Shown: piece after piece, positions 9,197 through 17,792 of the stretch | How positions within the stretch are numbered: the stretch's first letter is position 1 | Layout: each line of letters opens with the position of its first letter | Assembly (NCBI RefSeq): GCF_024346875.1 | Contig: NZ_AP024871.1 | Coordinates: forward strand, 558,001 to 622,000 | DNA length: 64,000 bases | Direction: 5' to 3' | Source: Vibrio gallicus | GTDB lineage: Bacteria > Pseudomonadota > Gammaproteobacteria > Enterobacterales > Vibrionaceae | Made by a program: the position numbers and the translations under genes | The notes under the pieces: generated by a model | Database searches by the model: none | What the model was told of the DNA's origin: nothing | Seen by the model: the letters and a program-made list of their open reading frames with translations, nothing else

Positions 9197-10441
9197 TTAT
9201 TTGTCATCAATCTGAGCGTTGTCGACAACCTTAGACTCACCAAGTTCTTTTGGCAGGATTAGGTTTAGAAGGATTGCAACAATACCGCATAGGCTGATGC
9301 CTTGCAGATTGAAATCACCAATACCAAAGGCCATGCCGCCGATACCAAATACTAAGGTAACGCCAACAATCACTAGGTTTCTTGATTGGTGAAGGTCAAC
9401 TTGGTTTTTGATCAGAGAGTTAAGGCCTACAGTCGCAATTGAACCAAATAACAGCATCATGATGCCGCCCATAACTGGTACAGGGATAGTTTGTAGCAGG
9501 CCGCCTAGCTTACCTACAAAGCCTAGAATAATTGCTGTTACTGCCGACCAAGTCATGATTTTAGGGTTGTATGCCTTAGTTAGCATTACCGCGCCAGTCA
9601 CCTCACTATAGGTGGTATTTGGTGGAGCGCCCATCATACTTGCCGCCATAGTTGCGATCCCGTCACCTGCGATAGTGCGGTGTAAGCCTGGTTTCTTAAG
9701 GTAGTCTTTACCCGTCACATTTGAGATAGCTAATATATCCCCTACGTGTTCAACCGCTGGTGCAATAGCAACAGGAATCATAAATAGAATCGCGTTGATG
9801 TTGAATTCAGGGGTAGTAAAGTTTGGTAGTGCAAACCAGCTTGCTTGATAAACAGAAGTAAAATCAACAATGCCAAACATCAGGCTCAAGATATAACCTA
9901 CCGCGATACCAGAGAATATAGGCAGGAGCTTTAAGAAGCCTTTTGCGTATACGCTAACTAAAATGGTAGTGAAAAGTGATGCCAATGCAATCCATAGCGA
10001 TAGCTGGCCATCGACCAATTGAATTGCGCCATCGCCAGATTTACCCAGTGCCATGTTAACCGCAGTCGGAGCCAGACCTAAGCCGATAACCATGATAACG
10101 GGACCCACTACCACTGGTGGTAGCAGTTTATGGATAATTCCAACACCGCGCACACGAATGATGCCACCAAGGATGACATAAACCATACCCGCTGCCATTA
10201 GGCCACCCATGGTTGCAGGAATGCCCCATGCCTGAACGCCGTAAAGAATTGGAGCAATAAAGGCAAAAGAAGATGCCAAAAAGATAGGAACCGTGCGTTT
10301 TGTTATAATTTGAAATAAAAGAGTACCAACACCTGCGCCGACAAGAGCGACACTTGGGTCTAATCCCGTTAATAGAGGAACTAGAACCAAAGCACCAAAT
10401 GCGACGAAGAGCATTTGCATACCCTGTAAAATAGTAGACAT
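9197..10441 (-). CDS. uraA: Uracil/xanthine permease, UraA family
   Basis: Inner-membrane nucleobase:proton symporter of the NCS2 family, most likely for uracil. The 414 residues are almost wholly transmembrane. Family signatures include SSFAFIAP near residue 57, AEHVGDILA (transport-site motif, centre of the protein) and GAPPNTTYSEV. An AAGGAGAAAAG ribosome-binding site precedes the ATG. It lacks the N-terminal extension of E. coli UraA. Substrate choice between uracil and xanthine cannot be settled by reading; similarity to E. coli UraA makes uracil the better guess. Confidence 0.85.
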   Translation of the reverse strand: MSTILQGMQMLFVAFGALVLVPLLTGLDPSVALVGAGVGTLLFQIITKRTVPIFLASSFAFIAPILYGVQAWGIPATMGGLMAAGMVYVILGGIIRVRGVGIIHKLLPPVVVGPVIMVIGLGLAPTAVNMALGKSGDGAIQLVDGQLSLWIALASLFTTILVSVYAKGFLKLLPIFSGIAVGYILSLMFGIVDFTSVYQASWFALPNFTTPEFNINAILFMIPVAIAPAVEHVGDILAISNVTGKDYLKKPGLHRTIAGDGIATMAASMMGAPPNTTYSEVTGAVMLTKAYNPKIMTWSAVTAIILGFVGKLGGLLQTIPVPVMGGIMMLLFGSIATVGLNSLIKNQVDLHQSRNLVIVGVTLVFGIGGMAFGIGDFNLQGISLCGIVAILLNLILPKELGESKVVDNAQIDDK

Positions 10442-10485
10442 GACTTTCTTTTCTCCTTATCTAGGAAAATCAACGAATACTAGCA

Positions 10486-10536
10486 CTAGTAAATTTTCAA
10501 TATCTCTAGTAGATCAAGTTTTCTAATACTCTAGTA
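10486..10536. repeat. Three CTAGTA direct repeats between uraA and dinB
   Basis: CTAGTA occurs at 10486-10491, 10506-10511 and 10531-10536, spaced by 20 and 25 bp, upstream of the dinB -10 and on the promoter side of uraA. It may be a regulator binding array or chance in AT-rich DNA. Confidence 0.3.
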
Positions 10537-10537
10537 A

Positions 10538-10543
10538 TATAAT
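10538..10543 (+). promoter_or_regulatory. Likely dinB -10 element
   Basis: A perfect TATAAT hexamer lies 25 bp before the dinB start codon. No strong -35 is visible. Transcription would start near 10550, just upstream of the LexA-like box. Confidence 0.45.
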
Positions 10544-10563
10544 GTTACATTAGGGTAGAATAA

Positions 10564-10579
10564 CTGTATGCCTAAACAG
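10564..10579. promoter_or_regulatory. LexA (SOS) box overlapping the dinB start codon
   Basis: CTGT-ATGCCTAA-ACAG matches the CTGT-N8-ACAG LexA operator, and the flanking bases (A before, TA after) also fit the E. coli consensus. The ATG of dinB lies inside the box. LexA control of dinB is established in E. coli; the site here is inferred. Confidence 0.6.
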
Positions 10580-11665
10580 TACTTGAAGCCTGAGTTTAAC
10601 CGAAAGATCATTCATATCGATATGGATTGTTTCTTTGCGGCAGTAGAAATGCGTGATTTTCCCCAATACCGAGGCCGACCTATGGCTGTTGGTGGCAGCG
10701 AAAAGCAGCGCGGTGTATTAAGCACTTGTAATTACGAAGCACGTAAGTTTGGCATCCATTCCGCCATGCCAACCGCGCAGGCTAAAAAATTATGCCCAGA
10801 ATTATTAGTAGTAGCTGGAAGGATGTCAGTCTATAAAGCCGTTTCTGCTCAGATCAGAGAGGTATTTTCTCGCTATACTCCTTTAATCGAGCCCCTTTCA
10901 TTAGATGAAGCCTATCTAGATGTGACTGACTGTACCCAATGCAAAGGCTCTGCCACACTTATTGCTCAAGCTATACGCAACGATATTTTTAACGTCACCG
11001 GATTAACCGCGTCGGCGGGAATTGCGCCTATCAAATTTTTAGCCAAGGTTGCTTCTGATTTAAATAAGCCTAATGGTCAGTTTGTTATCCCTCCACATCA
11101 GGTGCAAAGCTTTATTGATGAGATGCCTTTGCAGAAAATACCAGGCGTTGGCAGGGTTGCCTTACAAAAGCTAAATCGCGGCGGCTTATACGTTGGAGAA
11201 GATGTACGTAAAAGTAATTATCGCGATTTATTGATTAAGTATGGACGGTTAGGGGCATCTTTATGGAAGCGTTGCCATGGTGTCGATAGGCGAAATGTCG
11301 AGGTCGAGCGAGAGCGAAAATCGGTTGGGGTAGAGCGCACCTTTAACCAAAATATAGCGACCTTCACTCAATGCTGGCAGTCGATTGAGCAAAAGCTATA
11401 CCCTGAATTGGAGCAGCGTTTACAGCGTACTGGTCGAGAAATTATCAAGCAAGGTATCAAGGTGAAGTTTGCTGATTTTCAAACGACCACCATTGAGTGC
11501 GGCTCTAAGCAATTGGATTTGAATACATTTCATGGATTGTTAGAGCAGGTTCTAACTCGCCAACATGGTCGAGAGATAAGGTTATTGGGGCTGAATGTAA
11601 TGTTGCAGTCAGAGGCTGTAGCCAAGCAATTAAGCTTGTTGGATAATAGCGACAAAATAGATTAA
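10568..11665 (+). CDS. dinB: DNA polymerase IV
   Basis: Y-family translesion polymerase (365 aa) of the SOS response. The palm catalytic residues are present: Asp18 in [12 protein letters not shown] and Asp113-Glu114 in SLDEAYLD. The thumb has the helix-hairpin-helix [12 protein letters not shown], followed by the little-finger domain. The C-terminal QLSLL (residues 354-358) is a canonical beta-clamp binding motif. The ATG at 10568 is the only one before the catalytic IDMD segment, and its ribosome-binding site is weak. The next gene follows after 13 nt. Confidence 0.97.
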   Translation: MPKQYLKPEFNRKIIHIDMDCFFAAVEMRDFPQYRGRPMAVGGSEKQRGVLSTCNYEARKFGIHSAMPTAQAKKLCPELLVVAGRMSVYKAVSAQIREVFSRYTPLIEPLSLDEAYLDVTDCTQCKGSATLIAQAIRNDIFNVTGLTASAGIAPIKFLAKVASDLNKPNGQFVIPPHQVQSFIDEMPLQKIPGVGRVALQKLNRGGLYVGEDVRKSNYRDLLIKYGRLGASLWKRCHGVDRRNVEVERERKSVGVERTFNQNIATFTQCWQSIEQKLYPELEQRLQRTGREIIKQGIKVKFADFQTTTIECGSKQLDLNTFHGLLEQVLTRQHGREIRLLGLNVMLQSEAVAKQLSLLDNSDKID

Positions 11666-11678
11666 TGGATTGAGTAGT

Positions 11679-12464
11679 ATGTGGTGTAAAAAGATACACA
11701 GCTTGGTAGCAATTGCAGCCTTAAGTGTCGGCGTAATGTCATCAGGAGTGGTTATGGCTGAGCAAATGCCAGCAAATGCTTGTCCTATAGATGTACATCA
11801 AGAGCTGCATCTTGATGGTAAGAACGTAAAAATTATCGATAAGCATGGTAACGCAGCTGAGTTTCAGGCCGACAACCAACTAATTATCAAAGGTAAAGCG
11901 GTCTTACTTTCTAGCGAACAGTCACAACAGTTGCAAGACTACCGTGAGCAATTAAACACGGTCGTACCTAAAGCAAAAGAGATCGCTAAGTCTGGTGTTG
12001 CTGTGGCTAATGAGGTGATCGACGACCTCTCTGCTTCATTTAACAATACTAAGGCATTTGAGAACGTACGTAGCGCAGTTGCTAGCTATTATGACAAGCT
12101 TGAAAAACGCTACTATCAAAACGGTGAAATGGTATTAAAGCCTGACGCATTTAAGGACGTATATCAGAACTGGAGCAAGGACTTTTCTCAAGCCAAAGAA
12201 GTCTTTAATCGTGAGTTTTTTGCCAGCGCATTTACGGTACTTCAAGAAAAAATGAAATCTGACAAGGGAGTTGATTTCTCTGCTCTGCAACAGCAGATGG
12301 CCCAATTACAGGTTTCAGTTCAGAACAAACTAAAACAGAATTCAAAGCAGGTTAAAAAGCAGGCACAGCAATACTGTGATTCGATGAAGGCGCTCTCTAA
12401 ACAAGAGAAAGGAGTCGTTGCTACTATTCCTGAACTGAAGAACTACCAGTTATTCGAGATATAA
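11679..12464 (+). CDS. YggN-like periplasmic protein, DUF2884
   Basis: Secreted protein of unknown function. The 261 residues start with a basic stretch and a hydrophobic segment ending in VVMAEQ, a typical Sec signal peptide. The mature part begins with CPIDVHQELHLDGKNVKI, and a segment ILKG-like LIIKGKAVLLSSEQSQQLQDYR follows, as in E. coli YggN. The rest is predicted helical and Lys/Gln-rich, with one cysteine near the C-terminus that could pair with the mature N-terminal cysteine. A TTG at 11670 is an alternative start. It is close enough to dinB for co-transcription. Confidence 0.8.
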   Translation: MWCKKIHSLVAIAALSVGVMSSGVVMAEQMPANACPIDVHQELHLDGKNVKIIDKHGNAAEFQADNQLIIKGKAVLLSSEQSQQLQDYREQLNTVVPKAKEIAKSGVAVANEVIDDLSASFNNTKAFENVRSAVASYYDKLEKRYYQNGEMVLKPDAFKDVYQNWSKDFSQAKEVFNREFFASAFTVLQEKMKSDKGVDFSALQQQMAQLQVSVQNKLKQNSKQVKKQAQQYCDSMKALSKQEKGVVATIPELKNYQLFEI

Positions 12465-12501
12465 AAATTATTAGCCTTAAGCGCGGAAATAAATAATGCA
12501 T

Positions 12502-12536
12502 AAAAAACGGCTTTATTAGTAAAGCCGTTTTTTGTT
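12502..12536. terminator. Terminator after the YggN-like gene
   Basis: ACGGCTTTA/TAAAGCCGT stem with a TTAG loop, A-run before and T-run after. It serves the plus-strand gene and possibly the convergent DUF4250 gene. Confidence 0.85.
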
Positions 12537-12559
12537 TAAGGCATGCCGTAAAGAGGGTG

Positions 12560-12751
12560 TTATCTGAATTGTTTGGCTTGAGCGAGCCACTCAAATCCGG
12601 CAGTTTGTAGACGATCGATTAGGGCTTGCTTGTCGATGTCAAAACTTGAGCTTAGGGCATCAAGGTCACCAGAAAAGTCATCACGCAACTTCATATTCAC
12701 TATGCTCATTAGCATAACTACATCCATAGTTTGATAGTTAGCTAGGTTCAT
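12560..12751 (-). CDS. DUF4250 domain-containing protein
   Basis: Small 63-residue protein of unknown function. The sequence MNLANYQTMDVVMLMSIVNM, then KLRDDF and a C-terminal GFEWLAQAKQFR, matches the DUF4250 family over its full length. It is soluble-looking, with no signal peptide. It starts 2 nt after the yaeP stop, so the two are probably translated from one mRNA. Confidence 0.82.
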   Translation of the reverse strand: MNLANYQTMDVVMLMSIVNMKLRDDFSGDLDALSSSFDIDKQALIDRLQTAGFEWLAQAKQFR

Positions 12752-12753
12752 AG

Positions 12754-12957
12754 TTAGTCCTCAAAATCTGAGATTAGTAGGTTAGCGGCGGCAAATGCTG
12801 CCTTTTCACGGGTTTCTTTTGGTAGAGTTTGGTCAGTAGCTATGTCATTTAGTGACTTTACCGCACAGCTGATAGCTTGTGGTACATAGGCTTGGTCACC
12901 ACTGCCAATTTGAGCGTATAGTTGACGTACTAGCTCACAACAATCGTATGCTTTCAT
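12754..12957 (-). CDS. yaeP: YaeP/UPF0253 family protein
   Basis: Small (67 aa) conserved protein of unknown function. It matches E. coli YaeP across its length: [15 protein letters not shown] near the start, [14 protein letters not shown] in the middle, and [17 protein letters not shown] at the end. As in E. coli, it lies near proS and trmO. An AAGGGAAAGTA ribosome-binding site precedes the ATG. Confidence 0.88.
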   Translation of the reverse strand: MKAYDCCELVRQLYAQIGSGDQAYVPQAISCAVKSLNDIATDQTLPKETREKAAFAAANLLISDFED

Positions 12958-12966
12958 TACTTTCCC

Positions 12967-12996
12967 TTAAAAAATAAAGGCAGCGTAAGCTGCCTT
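12967..12996 (-). terminator. Terminator after proS
   Basis: On the minus strand an AAGGCAGC/GCTGCCTT stem with a four-base loop is followed by TTTATTTTTT. It lies between proS and yaeP. Confidence 0.75.
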
Positions 12997-13009
12997 CATC
13001 TGTTTTCGA

Positions 13010-14725
13010 CTATTTAATCTGCGCTTTGATGTACTCAATAACAGAATCCATCTCAACTGGCACTTTCTCACCATCACGACGATTTTTATATTCAAAATGA
13101 CCGTTATCCATACTGCGATCGCCAATCACGATTGTGTGTGGGATACCGATAAGTTCGATATCTTTGAACATAACCCCCGGGCGTTCTTTACGGTCATCAA
13201 ATAATACTTCAAACCCTTGCGCTGTTAGGTCAGCGTACAGTTTTTCAGCTGCTTCTTTAACACGTTCTGACTTATGCATGTTCATCGGAACGATAGCGAC
13301 CTGATATGGTGCTAATGCTTCAGGCCAGATAATGCCGTTAGCATCGTGATTTTGCTCAATAGCTGATGCCACAACACGTGATACGCCGATACCGTAACAG
13401 CCCATCTCAAGGATAGCGCTCTTACCGTCAGGGCCAAGCACGCTGCAGTTCATTTTCTCAGAATAGGTATTACCAAGTTGGAAAATGTGCCCAACCTCGA
13501 TGCCACGTTTTAATTGAATAACACCTTGACCACAAGGGCTTGGATCACCTTCAACGACGTTACGTAGGTCTTCAATTTGACCTAACTCAGCATCGCGTCC
13601 CCAGTTAACACCGAAGTAGTGCTTGTTATCGATGTTTGCACCAGCGCCAAAATCACTCATTACAGCAACGCTACGGTCAACAATAAATGGTAGCTCAAGG
13701 TTTACTGGGCCAAGTGAACCAGGACCTGCGCCAATTGCTGCACGAATCTCTTCTTCCGTTGCCATCTCTAATGGCGAAGCAACTTGAGGTAGGTTCTCAG
13801 CTTTTACTTCATTAAGCTCATGGTCACCACGAATGATAAGGCCAATCAGAGGCGAATCAACCTCGTCAGATGCCTTAACAAATAGGGTTTTAACTGTTTT
13901 CTCGATAGGCAGTTCGAACTGCTCAACTAGCTCGGCGATTGTTTTCGCGTTTGGAGTATCAACTAGCGTCATCTCTTGAGTTGGCGCCGCTGCCTCACCT
14001 TGGGGAGCAAGTGCTTCTGCTTTTTCAATGTTAGCTGCAAAATCGGACTCAGTTGAGAAAGCAATTAGGTCTTCACCACTTTCAGCAAGTACATGGAATT
14101 CATGAGAGCCATTACCACCGATAGCACCGGTATCTGCCATTACAGGGCGATAATCAAGGCCCATACGGTCAAAGGCTTTACAGTAGGCTTCGTGCATCGC
14201 TTCATATGATTTCTCTAGGCCTGCTTTATCAATATCAAAGCTGTAAGCGTCCATCATGCTAAACTCACGTGCGCGCATAGCACCAAAGCGAGGGCGTCGC
14301 TCATCACGGAATTTAGTTTGAATTTGATATAGATTCAAAGGCAATTGCTTGTAAGAGTTGACTTCATTACGAACAAGGCTAGTTACTACTTCTTCAGCCG
14401 TTGGGCTTAGAACGAATGGACGTTGATGGCGGTCAGTAAAGCGCAATAGCTCGGCCCCCATTTTTTCTGAACGTCCTGTTTCTTCCCAAAGCTCAAAGGG
14501 TTGGACAACGGGCATTAGTATTTCGACAGCACCTGCGTTGTCGATTTCTTCGCGAACAATGTTCTCTACTTTACGCAGTACACGCAAACCTGTGGGTAAC
14601 CAAGTATATAGGCCCGAGGCAAGTTTACGAATCATACCCGCACGAAGCATTAACTGGTGGCTAATAACCTCTGCGTCATTTGGCGTTTCTTTAAGGGTAG
14701 AAACTAGGTATTTACTGGTACGCAT
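13010..14725 (-). CDS. proS: Prolyl-tRNA synthetase
   Basis: Class II aminoacyl-tRNA synthetase (571 aa) of the bacterial type with an inserted editing domain. Motif 1 lies near [16 protein letters not shown], motif 2 in [20 protein letters not shown] and motif 3 near [17 protein letters not shown]. The INS editing domain that removes Ala-tRNA(Pro) occupies about residues 220-400. The C-terminal anticodon-binding domain follows. A YbaK homologue at 62849 would clear Cys-tRNA(Pro) produced by this enzyme. Confidence 0.97.
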   Translation of the reverse strand: MRTSKYLVSTLKETPNDAEVISHQLMLRAGMIRKLASGLYTWLPTGLRVLRKVENIVREEIDNAGAVEILMPVVQPFELWEETGRSEKMGAELLRFTDRHQRPFVLSPTAEEVVTSLVRNEVNSYKQLPLNLYQIQTKFRDERRPRFGAMRAREFSMMDAYSFDIDKAGLEKSYEAMHEAYCKAFDRMGLDYRPVMADTGAIGGNGSHEFHVLAESGEDLIAFSTESDFAANIEKAEALAPQGEAAAPTQEMTLVDTPNAKTIAELVEQFELPIEKTVKTLFVKASDEVDSPLIGLIIRGDHELNEVKAENLPQVASPLEMATEEEIRAAIGAGPGSLGPVNLELPFIVDRSVAVMSDFGAGANIDNKHYFGVNWGRDAELGQIEDLRNVVEGDPSPCGQGVIQLKRGIEVGHIFQLGNTYSEKMNCSVLGPDGKSAILEMGCYGIGVSRVVASAIEQNHDANGIIWPEALAPYQVAIVPMNMHKSERVKEAAEKLYADLTAQGFEVLFDDRKERPGVMFKDIELIGIPHTIVIGDRSMDNGHFEYKNRRDGEKVPVEMDSVIEYIKAQIK

Positions 14726-14750
14726 TTACGCTTTCCGTTGTCTAGATTAA

Positions 14751-14777
14751 GTAAAAAATTCCTAGGTAACCCTAGGA
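14751..14777 (-). terminator. Terminator after trmO
   Basis: On the minus strand TCCTAGG/CCTAGGA with a GTTA loop is followed by ATTTTTTAC. It separates trmO from proS. Confidence 0.65.
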
Positions 14778-14809
14778 GAATAAGCCCTCTATAGTATCAG
14801 TCTATTGCC

Positions 14810-15508
14810 TTACGCTAAAGGTTTTATCGTAGTGACTTCAATCCTTTCCTCTATTGCTTCAAAGCTTACGTCCCAATCAAAGAGTTGCACTGTGTAGCTC
14901 TTATTGTCGGACTGTTTTTGTTTATAAGCAGGCCTAGGATCTTGAGACAGAATTTGTTGTAGGGCTAATTGCCGATACTCGCTGTCGGGGCTTTTTTGTA
15001 ACACATCTAATGCTTGAGGCCTAAATACGACAGGCTTGGTTTGAGGAGATTGCTCGGCGTAACCTGCTCGCGCGTCTGCTATTGCATCGGAGTAGGGAAT
15101 GTAAGGCTTGATATCTATTATTGGGGTGCCATGAACAAGGTCGACGTTGCCTAGCTTCACAACAACGTTACCCCCTTTAATCTCGACACTTTTTAGTTCC
15201 ACAGCCGACATTCCAATGGCATTGGGTCTAAAGGTTGAGCGACTGGCAAAGACCCCCACACGTTTGTTGCCGCCAAGTCTTGGTGGTCGTACTGTGGGCT
15301 TCCAACCTGCTTCTATATTCTGATCAAATAAAAACAGCAGCCATAAGTGAGAGAACTGCTCAAGTTCGCGAACGCTTGCTTCGTTATTTGCTTCTCCAAT
15401 CAGATGCAGTTCTGTAATTACGTCGGGTGCTAAGTTGGGTTGACGCGGAATCGCAAACTTTTCTTTGTAAGGAGTATGGATAGTGCCAATAGGTTCGATT
15501 GTATGCAT
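14810..15508 (-). CDS. trmO: tRNA (N6-threonylcarbamoyladenosine-37-N6)-methyltransferase TrmO
   Basis: TrmO (formerly TsaA/YaeB) methylates t6A37 of certain tRNAs using SAM. The 232 residues open with IGTIHTPYKEKFAIPRQP and contain the family stretches SHLWLLFLFDQN, RPPRLGGNKRVGVFASRS and FRPNAIGMSAVEL, then VDLVHGTPIIDIKPYIPYSD. A C-terminal domain follows (about 160-232). Its position beside proS is conserved in enterobacteria. Confidence 0.93.
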   Translation of the reverse strand: MHTIEPIGTIHTPYKEKFAIPRQPNLAPDVITELHLIGEANNEASVRELEQFSHLWLLFLFDQNIEAGWKPTVRPPRLGGNKRVGVFASRSTFRPNAIGMSAVELKSVEIKGGNVVVKLGNVDLVHGTPIIDIKPYIPYSDAIADARAGYAEQSPQTKPVVFRPQALDVLQKSPDSEYRQLALQQILSQDPRPAYKQKQSDNKSYTVQLFDWDVSFEAIEERIEVTTIKPLA

Positions 15509-15858
15509 GAGGTTGTATATAGTTCAAGATCTATAAAAAGTCTTGTTTATAATAGCGAATTATTTTGTGCTGCGTCACATATTTGAAAATACAGGCTCAG
15601 TGATGAGGGGGCAGTAATAAAGAAGTATAAATACCGTTAAACTATTGCTATAGCGGGGTTTTGTCTCTAATTGCATGATTTTTTAGAGCTTTTAACAAAA
15701 AAATATAATCTTTTCTGAGAGATTGCTCACTTTTAAAATGGATTTTTGTAGGGTATGTTTCCGGTTTATTTTTGCAGTAGTCGTAGGATGACGTGCTACA
15801 ACCGTAGATGCGGGAGTAACCCGTAAAAAAGATAACTATAATTACAAAGGAGATATAG
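15509..15858. other. 350-bp divergent trmO-abgT intergenic region
   Basis: No open frame with coding character is seen. The stretch is AT-rich and must hold the promoters of trmO and the AbgT-family gene. A short GCGGG/CCCGT dyad lies near 15809-15823, just before the AAAGGAGAT ribosome-binding site of the transporter. No regulator site is recognised with confidence. Confidence 0.4.
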
Positions 15859-17448
15859 ATGAGTACATCTGTTCAACAGACACTGCGCCCACCCAAGAAG
15901 CCGATATTTACGCGTTTTTTAGATAGCGTTGAATATCTAGGCAACCTATTACCACACCCTATCACTTTATTTGCAATCTTTTGTGTTGGTATTCTACTCC
16001 TGTCTGGTGTTGCTGGTTATTTTGACGTTTCAGTTATAGATCCTCGCCCTGAAGGTGCACCTGGTCGTAGTGCTAGCGGCATAATCGAGGTGGTAAGCCT
16101 GCTTAATGGTGAAGGCTTGCGTCTAATCGTTACCAATTTGGTGAGTAACTTTACAGGATTTGCTCCTTTAGGCACTGTGCTGGTAGCTATGTTAGGTGTC
16201 GCAATTGCAGAGCACTCAGGAATGCTATCTGCTGCAATGCGTGGCTTAGTCATGGGAGCGTCGACTCGCATGGTGACAGTGGCGGTGGTATTTGCTGGTA
16301 TTATCTCCAATACAGCATCTGAGCTGGGTTATGTGGTACTTATCCCTCTTGCGGCGATGTTATTCCACTCATTAGGGCGTCACCCGTTAGCTGGCTTAGC
16401 GGCGGCTTTTGCTGGGGTTTCAGGTGGTTACTCTGCAAATTTACTTATTGGTACCGTTGATCCGCTACTTTCAGGTATTACTGAAACTGCAGCACAGATG
16501 ATTGATCCAACGTATACCGTAGGTCCAGAGTCGAAATGGTACTTCATGTTTATATCGACCTTCTTTATCGCGATTACCGGTGCGTTTGTTACTGAGAAGA
16601 TTGTTGAGCCTAAGCTTGGTAAATATAATGATGAAGAAGCATCTGAGGATTTATCTGGCGACAGCATGGGTGTGCTAAGTGATAATGAAAAACGAGGACT
16701 AAAACGTGCAGGTATTGCTGTTTTGGCCGTAAGTTCAGTCATCGCTTTGACTATAGTTCCAGAGTGGGGAGCACTGCGTCACCCTGAAACAGGATTGGTT
16801 TCTGGTTCTCCTTTCCTTAAGAGTATTGTTGCCTTTATCTTTGTTTTCTTTGCCATCCCAGGGTTTGTCTACGGGCGCACTGTTGGCACTATGAAAACCG
16901 ATAAAGATGTAATTAATGCAATGGCAAAGTCGATGTCTTCTATGGGAATGTATATCGTACTTGTATTCTTTGCTGCACAATTCGTCGCATTCTTTAAGTG
17001 GACTAACTTTGGTCAGGTATTTGCAGTTGCGGGTGCTGATTTCTTGCAATCAATTGGTTTGACAGGACCTATGCTATTTTTCGCATTTATTTTGATGTGC
17101 GGATTTATCAACCTAATGATTGGTTCAGCATCTGCGCAATGGGCGGTTACTGCACCAATATTTGTACCTATGCTGATGCTGGTTGGGTATGCTCCTGAAA
17201 CTATTCAAGCGGCATATCGTATTGGTGATTCTACTACCAACATCATTACTCCAATGATGAGTTACTTTGGCTTGATCCTAGCCGTCGCAACCCGCTATAT
17301 GAAGAACCTTGGAATTGGTACCTTAGTCGCAACTATGCTGCCATATTCACTGTGCTTTATTGCGGGCTGGTCAGTACTGTTCTATGTATGGGTATTCGTA
17401 TTTGGTTTACCTGTTGGTCCAGGTGCGGCCACTTTCTATACGCCATAA
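15859..17448 (+). CDS. AbgT-family transporter
   Basis: Inner-membrane transporter of the AbgT family (529 aa). Members include E. coli AbgT (p-aminobenzoyl-glutamate uptake) and Neisseria MtrF (sulfonamide export). Family marks are HPITLFAIFC near residue 37, GTVLVAMLGVAIAEHSG, SNTASELGYVVLIPLAA, SGGYSANLLIGTVDPLLSGIT, and C-terminal GDSTTNIITPMMSYF. A soluble acidic loop lies near 250-275. The gene stands alone with its own ribosome-binding site and terminator. The substrate is not known: no abgAB hydrolase genes are nearby. Confidence 0.9.
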   Translation: MSTSVQQTLRPPKKPIFTRFLDSVEYLGNLLPHPITLFAIFCVGILLLSGVAGYFDVSVIDPRPEGAPGRSASGIIEVVSLLNGEGLRLIVTNLVSNFTGFAPLGTVLVAMLGVAIAEHSGMLSAAMRGLVMGASTRMVTVAVVFAGIISNTASELGYVVLIPLAAMLFHSLGRHPLAGLAAAFAGVSGGYSANLLIGTVDPLLSGITETAAQMIDPTYTVGPESKWYFMFISTFFIAITGAFVTEKIVEPKLGKYNDEEASEDLSGDSMGVLSDNEKRGLKRAGIAVLAVSSVIALTIVPEWGALRHPETGLVSGSPFLKSIVAFIFVFFAIPGFVYGRTVGTMKTDKDVINAMAKSMSSMGMYIVLVFFAAQFVAFFKWTNFGQVFAVAGADFLQSIGLTGPMLFFAFILMCGFINLMIGSASAQWAVTAPIFVPMLMLVGYAPETIQAAYRIGDSTTNIITPMMSYFGLILAVATRYMKNLGIGTLVATMLPYSLCFIAGWSVLFYVWVFVFGLPVGPGAATFYTP

Positions 17449-17467
17449 TAGATTTTATTTGGATTGA

Positions 17468-17496
17468 ATGGTCAGCATTGCTGGCCATTTTTTTTT
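17468..17496 (+). terminator. Terminator after the AbgT-family gene
   Basis: ATGGTCAGC/GCTGGCCAT stem (one G-T pair) with a short ATT loop, followed by nine or more T residues. Confidence 0.85.
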
Positions 17497-17792
17497 GGTT
17501 GAGCAAAGTGCAACTAACACTCCGTGTTATATCCTTGTCGCATCATTGCTAGATGTAATGTATTCCAAGTAGCCGACGCTATGTTAGGTGAAAAGTAAGT
17601 TTTTTTCTTTATTATCAATCTGGTTGATTAGCTTTTAATCGAATTGCTCCGTTTACTATTTGTGGAATGTAATAATGCCACTCTGATCCGCTATGAATAG
17701 TTTGCTACCTTTGCGCGCGCGATAGCTTTATATCTATCGTTGAGCCCTTGTATCGCTGGGTTTAATCATAAACGATTTTAGAGATACTTATT
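17497..17792 (+). other. Long upstream region of the POT transporter gene
   Basis: About 296 bp without a credible open frame. It contains a CGATAG/CTATCG dyad at 17720-17739 in or near the mRNA leader, preceded by GC alternation (GCGCGCGC). No promoter with two good hexamers is evident. Confidence 0.35.

Noticed and set aside
15566..15579. CRP-like sequence TGTGC-N4-TCACA upstream of the AbgT-family gene
   Set aside because: The spacer is four bases instead of six and the left half is imperfect, so CRP would not be expected to bind.
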